A stretch of 34,851 bases of DNA, from contig BFEA01000587.1 of the NCBI GenBank assembly GCA_003427395.1, positions 231,427 to 266,277 on the forward strand, given 5' to 3'. Numbering within the stretch: position 1 is the stretch's first letter; each line of letters opens with the position of its first letter. The notes under the pieces are model-generated. The model ran no database searches. It was given only the letters and a program-made list of their open reading frames with translations, and was not told where the DNA came from. The translations under genes and the position numbers were made by a program. This DNA is from Chara braunii (Eukaryota; Streptophyta; Charophyceae; Charales; Characeae). Shown piece after piece: positions 9,309 through 17,663 of this stretch.

Positions 9309-10133
9309 ACGCCTTCGGAACTGGTTTCTTCGCGAGTGACCAGCCTTCATTCCAAGGCGCACGCGGAAGTCGACAGTCCTCCGCTTCTATTTTCTTTTGA
9401 GGACTATGTTGCGCGGCTCATTCCAACGCTGGGTACTCAAGCTCAAGGACAAGGAGTGTGTGCGGTTTCTTCTCCGTCCGGCAACAGCGACATATCGTCT
9501 TCAAGTGGTTCGTCACGGGGTTCGACGCGCGAGTTCACGATAGAGGTTTTGGACCCGCTCACGTCTGAGGACTTTGCATGGCTTCCTCTCGCGACCACAG
9601 GCTGTTTGCCGGGACCGCAATGCGCAGCACTTAGCGCTCATCTCCACACTTACCTTTCCTTCTATGCACCACCAACTTCGCCGAGATGATGAAGTCGCGG
9701 TGGGGGACATCCTGGCGTACGTTACCAAGGTGGCCCGCGAGTTTCGCACGCAGCGGTACGATAACAACAATGCACCGCTCATGTATATCCGCATCCAGGT
9801 TGGGCAAGCGTCCTGCAGCGCTTTGCTGGATAGCGGCGCGACTCGCAACTTCATGAGCCAGTCTTTTATGCAAAGAGTTGGCCTTGGCGCACAAGTTCGG
9901 AGACGGCGATCAAGTTGGCGGATGGAAAGACGCAGCAACTACTCGACCGTTACATCGAGGCCGTACCGGTCTACTTCGTACCTCAAGCATGCGAACCGGT
10001 GACATTCGATATTCTCGACACGGACTTCGACATCATTCTGGGAATGCCTTGGCTTGCAAGTGCGGATCACACGGTCAACTTCCATCGGCGGACTCTTAGC
10101 GTTCGCAACGCCTTCGGCGCGGAAGTGGCGTAA
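9277..10133 (+). pseudogene. pol: gypsy pol N-terminus and aspartic protease, broken
   Basis: This is the start of pol in the frame -1 to gag. A Ser-rich linker runs to about 9686, then the reading shifts frame (at about 9682) into RDDEVAVGDILAYVTKVARE and the protease: CSALLDSGATRNF, with the catalytic DSGA box at 9829-9840. A second shift at about 9905 returns to the first frame (AIKLADGKTQQLL) and reaches the ILGMPWL flap/core motif near 10035-10055. An in-frame TAA at 10131-10133 interrupts the link to RT, but the same frame continues afterwards (TIPLPHSS...). The protease would cleave Gag and Pol. Two frameshifts and one stop make it non-functional. Confidence 0.88.
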
Positions 10134-11269
10134 ACGATTCCTCTACCGCACTCTTCGATCTGGTGCCAAGTGGTGACGGCGAAATCATTCCGGGCGACTT
10201 GTGCTTACGAGCAGCCCGAGATCGGCATATGTTTCCTACGGACCATCGCGGTAGCCGACTCTTCACCCACGGACTTGTCTTCGGACCCCCGTGTGATACG
10301 GTTGCCGGACGAGTTCGCCGACATCTTCGAGTCACCTACCGGTGTGGTGCCAGGTCTGTCGATCTCTCACGAGATCATTTTTGAGGCCGGTGCCGTGCCG
10401 CCGAAAGGTTGCATCTATCGATGAGCGAGGAGCTTGAGGTACTCCGCGCACAACTCGATGATTTGTTGGCCAAGGACTAGATCCGCCCGAGTAGCTCCCC
10501 ATATGGAGCACCAATTCTCTTCGTCAGGAAGAAGAACAAGGATCTACGATTGTGTATCGACTACCGCAAGCTCAACGCGCAAACCGTCAAGAATGCGGGG
10601 CCCCTTCCTCGCATCGACGATCTTCTCGAGCGGCTGGGCGGTGCGAAGTATTTTTCCAAGTTGGATTTGAAATCAGGATATCATCAAATCTCGATTCAGC
10701 CGAATGATCGCTATAAAACCGCATTTAAGATGCGGTACGGGCATTTTGAGTGGGTGGTCATGCCTTTTGGCCTCACCAACGCCCCGGCAACATTCCAAGC
10801 GACGATGACCAATGAGTTTCGTGCAATGTTGGACCGGTTCGTGCTGGTCTACTTAGACGATATTCTCGTCTACAGCCGGACATTGGAGGATCATCTTGGA
10901 CATCTTCGACGGGTGTTGGAGACGCTCCGTCGTGCCAAGTACAAGGCCAAACGTGACAAGTGCGAATTTGTCCGGCAAGAGCTGGAATACTTGGGCCATT
11001 TTGTCACACCGGAGGGCATCAGTCCGCTATCGGACAAGATTCAGGCCATCCAAGAGTGGTCGGAGCCTCGGAACGTAACGGATGTTCGCTCGTTCCTCGG
11101 TCTTACCGGCTACTATCAGCGCTTCATCAAAGGCTACTCCAAGCTCGCGGCCCACTTAAACAAGCTTCAGTGCGAGGATCGGCCGTTTGACTTTGGAGAG
11201 GAGGAGCGGGGATCATTCCTCCCTCTCAAAGCCGCGCTATGGATGTCCTGGAAAGACAGACTACTCTGA
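10134..11269 (+). pseudogene. pol: gypsy reverse transcriptase, broken and 3'-truncated
   Basis: The RT entry region (DEFADIFESPTGVVPG) reads in the protease frame to TGA 10422-10424. A one-base loss there (YR then TGA; the ATG of the expected next residue starts at 10421) shifts to the frame of MSEELEVLRAQLDD. A TAG at 10478-10480 follows at a position normally aromatic. From 10481 the domain is intact: RPSSSPYGAPILF, LCIDYRKLNAQT, motif A KLDLKSGYHQI, motif B FGLTNAPATFQ, catalytic YLDD at 10850-10861, LGHFVTPEGI and FLGLTGYYQRFI. The protein leaves the family pattern after LKAAL at about 11239, where RNase H should begin; the remaining residues to the stop at 11269 are foreign. Confidence 0.95.
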
Positions 11270-11920
11270 CCCTATCAGCTTACCCTAATAACTTTGACCA
11301 ATCAAAAGTTTGTATTGCAACAGAAAAGTATGGCAAGTGGTAACAAATACGTCAAATAGTTTTTTATAGAAGGTGAGCATACAGCAGGCATACACCCGTC
11401 TCTTGCTTCCTCTTAGCCACCCTCTTGACTGATCGCCTACTCCCATGAACAACATGCAAGGAACTTAGTCAGACCAAGCAGATGCATGTGTGTTCTACTC
11501 CCACATCATATGCTCCACCTCATCATATCGGTCCTTCCCATACACCGCCCATCTGCCACCACAACTTCCATGACTGGGATGGGTCTAAAGCTTGACGCGA
11601 CTTGCACCTCACAATTGAGACAAATCTCAAGTAGTTCGCTCAACCTCGCAATAAGAAGACCGTCCAAAAGGTAAGATAGGGTTATGAATACTTAACTGTC
11701 TTGCAGAATCAAACGTCATACAACTCACTAACTGCACCAGTTGATGATGTTGTCTGATAACAGTCAAACGCGTTCAAGGATGAAGCAGTTCAAGCCAATT
11801 CACAAAAAAATTGTAATGTTACAAGTATCGCCACACTAGACACGACAATCACCATAAGTTTTTGTAATCGCTCACCGAGCCTTAGTAGGGGTAAATATTT
11901 TTCCACAAAATCCATGGCCA
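11270..11920. other. AT-rich non-coding stretch between gypsy break and LINE
   Basis: Nothing recognisable. It may hold a decayed LINE endonuclease, because a recognisable endonuclease end follows at 11921, but I could not read one in any frame. Confidence 0.4.
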
Positions 11921-12010
11921 GGAGCGGACCACAAGATGTGCGCTATTTTACTATCATTTCGAAAGAAACCAGACCAAAGAAGAGGCTTTTACAAGCTCAA
12001 TTCTTCCCTT
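11921..12010 (+). pseudogene. LINE endonuclease end and linker fragment
   Basis: The frame reads GADHKMCAILLSFRKKP and then GFYKLNSSLL. D and H (11927-11932) match the SDH motif that ends APE-type LINE endonucleases, where both residues are catalytic; S is replaced by A. The LNSSLL phrase is typical of the region just after the endonuclease. MITE-2 is inserted directly after LNSSLL, and the protein resumes beyond it at 12222. Confidence 0.6.
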
Positions 12011-12221
12011 CTTAAACCACTAGTACCTTTGCCGCGTGGGAAAATAGCGGGCCTCGGGTGGGCCTCCGACCTTTTCAGATGGCCGAAACGAAACGACCGC
12101 CACCGATCAGATTTAGCAATGGCAGCTGTCGTCGGGCCCGGCCTCCGAATTTTCAGGAGTTTGGGAAAACTGCCAGTTTCCCCTAATTTCCCAACACTGG
12201 CGGAGGTACTAGTGGTTTAAG
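12011..12221. mobile_element. MITE-2, TTAA-flanked, inserted in the LINE
   Basis: Perfect 18-bp terminal inverted repeats: CTTAAACCACTAGTACCT (12011-12028) and its complement (12204-12221). With TTAA as target duplication the element is 12016-12216. The interior matches the reverse complement of MITE-3 and MITE-4, for example CCGATCAGATTTA here against TAAATCTGATCGG there, and GGCCGAAACGAAACGAC. The LINE protein reads up to the left end (LNSSLL) and resumes after the right end (EFRTYIQNVWKFWQSA), so the insertion postdates the LINE. Non-coding. Confidence 0.88.
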
Positions 12222-13829
12222 CAAAAGGAATTTAGAACCTATATTCAAAATGTTTGGAAATTTTGGCAATCCGCTAAGGAGAAACAATACTCTTATATAT
12301 CTTGGTTTAAAAATGGCTTGTTTTTCCTTGCCAAAAAATGCAATGAATATTCAAAGTTAATGACTAAACAAAAACACAAACAAGAAATGGGAATTCAGGA
12401 ACAAATTTCTAATTATGAACAACAAGAATATCCGGAAACACTTCCCCAACCAGTGGACATCCAAAATCTTAAGAATCATCTTCTTACTTTTGCTCTACAT
12501 CGTTGGCAAGGTCATCTCATTAGGGGCAAACTATCAAAACATCGGTCAGAAGGGCAGATGGATTCCTCTTTTTTTTTATCGCTTAGGTGAGAGTCAACAG
12601 AACAAGTATTGAGGCTCTGGTAGATCCTTCTAAGTCTCCTCAAAGCCAGCCTATCACATATGCTGGGAGTTTGAAAGTAGCATACAATTTCTTTTTTTAA
12701 CCTCTTCACTTCCACGATTGACTCAAAAATCGCGGAACAAGAAATGTAGAGTTTTCTTGCTCCTCTGACACAACACTTATCTCAGGAGCAAAGAGAAAAA
12801 TTGGAAGGTCCAATTACCAAAGAGGAAATCGGGACAGCCCTTCTACAAATAGACGAACACAAAACCCCAGGAGTGGACAATCTCCCTAAGGAATTTTGGA
12901 AGACTGTGGAATTTTTTCGCTGACGATTTGATGGAATACTATAACCAAGTCCAAAACTCTGGGTGTATGAGGGAAATTGTAGGGCAAGGAATTCTAACTC
13001 TATTATACAAAAAGGGAGATAAGACTAATATAAGGAATTATATACCAATTACCCTGCTTACGGTGGTTTACAAAATGCTAGTCAAAGCAATTGCAAATCA
13101 TTTCATCCATATAATGATAAACATTATTCACCCCTCTCAATCTGGTTTCATCCATGAGAGAAATATACAGGATAATATATTGCTAATAAACGAAATGGTT
13201 AAGTTATCTCGTCAAAATCAGCACAACACTGCATTCATCTTTATAAACTTCGAAAAGGCATATGATGCAGATTCGTGTTTTTTTTTATGAATGCTTAACT
13301 GAATTTTGGCCCTAGGATAAGAAAATGGGTTTAAATACTTCATTCCAATGCAACTACTCAGGTCCAAGTCAATGGACTACTTTCCCCTGAGATTCGTCTT
13401 CAAAAATCAGTAAGGCAAGGAGACCCATTAACACCCTTTCTTTTCGTAATCATTACGGAAGCATAAGGGGCTTATCTTAGGGAGAACCACAATCTAAAGA
13501 GACTGAGGATCGCTGGTATTCCGGAGGAAGCTATTCCCATATATTATGTGTTTGCAAATGATCTAATTATAATGATGGAAGCTTCTACGACCAATTTTGA
13601 GGAAATAAAAACAATCATGGATAAATTTTCTCTGTCATCGGATATGTTAGTGAATTGGGGAAACAAAACGCAAGAGTGGTGGATTCATTCCCAAGGGGAT
13701 AGACCTCCAGAATACCCAAGGATCAAATGGATGCAACCGGAGGCCCCAATTAGGGTACTAAGAGTGATCCTTACGGCACAAGGGAAACCAAATTCAAATG
13801 ACCTATGGATTTTTTCGCTTGCAATATAA
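12222..13829 (+). pseudogene. LINE reverse transcriptase, catalytically dead
   Basis: After the MITE the linker continues (YIQNVWKFWQSAKEKQYSYI, then LAKKCNEYSKLMTKQ). The RT starts with EEIGTALLQIDEHKTPGVDN near 12815, followed by GILTLLYKKGD, NYIPITLLTVVYK, HPSQSGFIHERNIQDNILL and motif A as FINFEKAYD, where the first catalytic Asp is Asn (AAC, 13246-13248). The next 250 bp are degraded (GDPLTPFLF-like remnants near 13420). Motif C reads FAND (13551-13562) instead of FADD, again Asp to Asn. Frameshifts and stops occur at about 12590-12800, 12920 and 13290. RT would copy the LINE RNA at the nicked target; this copy cannot. Confidence 0.88.
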
Positions 13830-13877
13830 AAAATGAAACAATGGAAAAATTAACATACGCCTTTATTTGGCACAGTT

Positions 13878-15606
13878 TTGATAATTGAAAACGTAGTTCT
13901 AGCTTCAGTTTGGTATAAATCTTTGTTGTGGTCATTACAAAGACAACTCGTTGCTTTTCTCGGGTGTGGTGATCATGAGACACCTCATGTGATACCAAGA
14001 GTGGCTTGGAGGATTCTAATCCAACCCAAAGTCAAAGAGGGCCTTGGGATCCTTGACCCAAAAATTCAAAGTCAGGCGTTGGCTCTTCAAGTGTTAAAAC
14101 ACATGATATTGGCTACAGATCTTCCTTGGCAAAGTCTGGCTCTTGAGCAAATTTGCAGACTGACTTCCCAAACTACAAGAGAGGCACACCCTCTTACTTC
14201 GCTGGAAGATCGATATTGGACTATTTCCCGATCCCATACTCATTCTGCAAAACCGAGGGAGAGAGGTACAACTAGGAGAGATTTAGAGTTGGACAATTTT
14301 TGGTCAACACTACTGAAATTCTGCCGAGAGCTGCCATCACCCAATAGGTCCCGGCCCTCTACATATGTGGAACGTCAACCCATTTTTGGTAACCGATGGA
14401 TTACTGATTCAAACAGTGAAGTGTTTATAAGCTCGACCTCTCCATGGTCTGCATGGGTAAAAAATGTAGTGGTAAGAGTTAACGATTTGTGGGATCCGGC
14501 GGGAAAGAGTTGGAAAATTGTGGATGACCTTAAGAAAGATATCAAATATGCACGCAATTTATCCAGCAATCTTGATGAAATTATATTTGTTATCCCCCTG
14601 GCCTGGATAATTATACTAAAAAAAGGCCCATTTTTCTTGATTTCGGATTGGGTATATCGGAACCAACTAGATGGCACCAAGATAGTAGGTCAAATTTTGG
14701 AGACTCGTATGGATGGGGCTTTAGTGAATACTTTCATGATACACAAAAACAACAGGATTTCCAGTAATAGTAAGGATGTAGAATTCTTCCCCTTTGAGGT
14801 ACTATAAAGAGTCATGACACTATACTGCTCATCCACTAAAGGCTGCACAATTTTCCTTCCACACTATCCTATTATGGAACTTCCCTTGGACCTGGCTTAT
14901 TGGATATGGCGTACTAATAGGAGGTGTAAACCCCAGAGATTACAATCCCTGACAGTTAAGGTGTGATACAAACTATTGCGGCCCAAAATAAACGTCCAAG
15001 ATATTGTGCAAGACCGTTCGGTGCGACATTTCAACATCTATAAAGACTCACTCAAACCAGTCAAGTGGTGCCACGGACTCGAGGAAAGACCTGCAAAGTT
15101 TCCATCATTGCAATGGCAGACAAATCATAGATGCTTACCAGCTAATGATTGGTTGATAGACCGCTCTACACAAGAACAAACAGGTTTGGCTCTACCATGG
15201 TGTCATTCATGTGGTCAGGCCTTTCCCAATAGGAAAATCAGGGAAACAATTGAACACGTTTTTTTGTAATGCCCAGGAACAATCTTATTATGGCAATGAT
15301 GGGATTGTGTATGGCAAAGACTGACAAGCTTGGAATGGCCCTAGTACTAGAGCGCTATCCTCTTAGGATACCTGAATCCACCCCTGGTCTCATTATCAAA
15401 TTTTCAACAGAACTTCTTTAAAATAGGAAGGAAGGCCGTTTTGTGGGCTTTATGGTACAAGAGATGTGTTAACACAATGGAAGATGTGAAGATCGAAGGT
15501 AAAGAGATGGCAGAAATAATTCAACAGTTTGTACAAACAGAACTCAAGGCTCAATGGGAAACGACGAAAACAGTTCTTATGAATCTCAAACAAAAAAAAG
15601 ATAAAA
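13878..15606 (+). pseudogene. LINE ORF2 C-terminal half with zf-RVT-like motif
   Basis: A 309-codon open frame (13878-14807) begins after the RT and contains PRVAWRILIQPKVKEGLGIL, the conserved post-RT sequence of plant-type LINEs. After a break the next part (14976-15269) has KFPSLQWQTNHRCLPANDWL and a zinc motif C-X2-C (CHSC at 15201-15212) followed by H at the end of EHVF. A TAA (15267-15269) stands just before the last C. The same frame then continues with WALWYKRCVNTMEDV and TELKAQWETTKTVLMN up to the MITE pair at 15603. The zf-RVT family assignment rests on the spacing and position of these Cys/His residues. Confidence 0.8.
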
Positions 15607-15780
15607 CGCACTAGTACCTTTGGCGTCCGATTTCGGCAAGTTCTTGCCAACTCCCGAACTTTTAGGAGGCCAGGCCCGACAACGGCTGCGGTTGATAAAT
15701 CTGATCAGCGGCCGTCGTTTTGTTTCAGCCTCCTGAAAGGTCGGAGGCCCACTATTTTCCGAACCGACAAAGGTACTAGT
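15603..15780. mobile_element. MITE-3, first unit of a tandem MITE pair
   Basis: It begins with a decayed end (ATAAAACGCACTAGTACC around 15601-15618) and finishes GGTACTAGT at 15780. The interior differs from MITE-4 at roughly 15 of about 165 positions by eye. It lies within the 3' part of the LINE, opposite in orientation to MITE-2. The outer TTAA is degraded. Confidence 0.82.
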
Positions 15781-15781
15781 G

Positions 15782-15959
15782 ACTAGTACCTTTGGCATCC
15801 GGTTTCAACAAGTTCTTGCCAGCTCCCGAACTTTTAGGAGGCCAGGCCCGGCAACGGCTGCCGTTAATAAATCTGATCGGCGGCCGTCGTTTTGTTTCGG
15901 CCTCCCAAAAGGTCAGAGGCCCACTATTTTCCGAACCGACAAAGGTACAAGTGGTTCAA
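15782..15959. mobile_element. MITE-4, second unit of the tandem pair
   Basis: It starts ACTAGTACCTTTGGC one base after MITE-3 and ends GGTACAAGTGGTTCAAAC, a mutated form of the family end GGTACTAGTGGTTTAAG. The LINE coding sequence resumes after it. The joint TACTAGTGACTAGTA is itself palindromic. Confidence 0.82.
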
Positions 15960-16493
15960 ACAAAAAAAATCAAAAATTCAATTCAGACTTGCTGGGGGAT
16001 GTACCTGGGGAGAAATTGGGGGAGGTGGTATGGCCAGGAGAGGATCATCTTTCAAACTGGTTTGACATCCAACCAAGAGCTACCTTGAGAGCATCTGAGT
16101 TTTTTCCGGATGTTTTTCCTCTATCTCAACTTGCATTAGTGGACCTTCAATGGTTTGGGGGGCGTGAGGATGAGAGACGGTAGGAATAATTGGTGGTGTG
16201 ATTGAGGGTCTACCAGGGGGCTGTATTATGGATATTTGAATGGGAAACTGCTAGATATAGTCTTTTCATCAGGCGGTCAGAAAACTGGCTGAAGAGGCAG
16301 TCCATTCTTGATGCTCAGCGGATGCTTACTATCGAACTCAATGATTGTATTTCAAGGGACTCTGGACCCGTTTTTCAGCAGGTGATGCTCCCCACCAATA
16401 GACTGGAGCCCCGCATGTGACAGGTAGGGGTGCATGCTCTTATCATCACTCCTATCTGTTATGACTGGTTTAAATTAAAAAAAAAAAAAAAAA
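15960..16493 (+). pseudogene. LINE ORF2 tail, 3' UTR and poly(A)
   Basis: Beyond the MITEs the frame reads FNSDLLGDVPGEKLG to about 16180 and, after a shift, RRSENWLKRQSILDAQRMLT and SRDSGPVFQQVMLPTNR (16202-16420, ending in TGA). A short 3' UTR ends GGTTTAAATT and 17 A. The peptide GxFQQVMLPTNR is also readable in the minus-strand copy at 25718-25885, and nearly so (FQQVKLPTNR) at 33755. It therefore marks the true C-terminus of the family. Confidence 0.78.
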
Positions 16494-17653
16494 CTCTCCT
16501 CCAACCTTCCTCCCATCTGCTTTCACCCTAGCAGATGTGCACTGGTGAGAGGTCAAGCACAATGTCATTCAACAGCGGAGAGCACCACTCCTCATTTCTT
16601 ACTAGTACAGGTTCACAGGGAACCGCCCAGATACCAAACAGCAAGGAAACTGCACAGGAGACACTCAAACCACAAGCACCACAAACTCTCCTCACTAGCA
16701 CGCATATATCCCCCTCATTTTGAATGCATGGGGACCAGAAGGTAGCTTGTATACACATTCACAATCAGGGTGCCTTGTGTTTGGAAAAAGACGGTAGTAA
16801 CAAACACGACAAAGAAATGATCATACTAGTGCACGGACCAACTACTTTAAAGCCTGCTGCTCTAGATTGCGCTTCGTTGACTAAACGCCATCTTCACGCA
16901 TCCCGACAGTCACTACAACAACTACAGAAACGGTTCTGAGTCCTTGCTGGTCTCTCTACCAGCAGTTCCAACCACCTAGGCTATAATTTACCCAAGACTA
17001 GACTCCAGATAGTGCCACATAATTCTCTGCTGCTTAAACCACCAGTACATCCGAGCCCCCTGTGTGCTAAGCTATGCTGAAATGCCAACGTGGCATTTTT
17101 GTTTTTTCATTTTGCTGCCGCCACCAGCCATTTCAGTCCGGTAGCACTCTTCACCCAAAATTTAAGGATTGCCTCCTTTTCGATTCTCAAGTTTGCCCGA
17201 GCGGCGGTGTCGGTGCGAATGCCCTGACAAGGGTATCCGCCCTGGTTTTTGCAAATGACAGAGAGCTAAAGTTAATTGGAGTCTTTGAGTGTCTGCGCGG
17301 ACTGCGGTGGTCGTCCGTACGCAGGCTACGGGTTGTCTGAAGAGAGGAGGCGAGTGAGTGCGCAGTTTTAAGGCGCGCGTGTGATTTTTTCCCTTTGTGT
17401 GTGATTAAGGAACCGGTACAGTCAACCGGCTTGATCTTTTTTGGTTACCTATTAGACTAAGGATTAAGAGGTCCGACTCTTGTTCGCCACGCCTTACCGG
17501 TGGCAGGTCTGGCACCCAGGATGGAGCGCGTGAGGTGGCCCCAGTGCAGCTTGGGTATGCCGGCGTGGCGGGCAAGCGGCCATAGGCCTGGTTGTAGGTA
17601 GGAAGGTGGCCCAGGGCGGTTTTTTTTGCCCCCGGGCACGGCGCGCACCGCCT
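16494..17653. other. non-coding stretch
   Basis: No supported gene. It holds one isolated MITE-type terminus at 17033-17048. Short frames around 16535-16745 have no recognisable motif. Confidence 0.45.
17033..17048 (+). repeat. solitary MITE terminus
   Basis: CTTAAACCACCAGTAC is identical to the MITE-1 end over 15 bases, including TTAA. No matching right end is visible in the next 2 kb. Probably a remnant of a decayed or truncated copy. Confidence 0.55.
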
Positions 17654-17663
17654 TATATAAAAA
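17654..17663 (+). promoter_or_regulatory. TATA-like element
   Basis: TATATAAAAA in a GC-rich context (CACCGCCT before, TTGGTGC after) looks like a core promoter on the + strand. The first ATG downstream (17780) opens only about 18 codons. It could be a remnant LTR promoter or a chance match. Confidence 0.3.

Larger units (their letters stand above)
5340..11239 (+). mobile_element. Ty3/gypsy LTR retrotransposon, 3'-truncated
   Basis: In order this contains a 5' LTR (5340-6828), a primer-binding site (6831-6842), a leader (6843-7838), gag (7839-9276), protease (within 9277-10133) and reverse transcriptase (10134-11239). The order PR then RT, the YLDD box and FLGLTGYYQRF-type connection sequence place it in Ty3/gypsy. 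Similarity ends abruptly after the residues LKAAL of the RNase H entry region, at about 11239. Integrase, polypurine tract and 3' LTR are not found in the window. The frames are broken by at least three in-frame stops and several frameshifts, so the copy is dead. LTR-to-LTR dating and target-site duplication cannot be checked because the 3' LTR is missing. Confidence 0.93.
11921..16493 (+). mobile_element. degenerate non-LTR retrotransposon (LINE, L1-like), with nested MITEs
   Basis: One ORF2-like protein can be followed in pieces: the end of an APE-type endonuclease and the linker to RT (11921-12010), RT (12222-13829), the post-RT region and a zf-RVT-like zinc motif (13878-15269), a C-terminal tail (15400-16420) and a run of 17 A at 16477-16493. 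Three MITE copies interrupt it at 12011-12221 and 15603-15959. Frames shift many times. The left end, and any ORF1, are not recognisable. The same 3' end occurs at 25718-25885 (minus) and 33755-33894 (plus). Confidence 0.88.
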
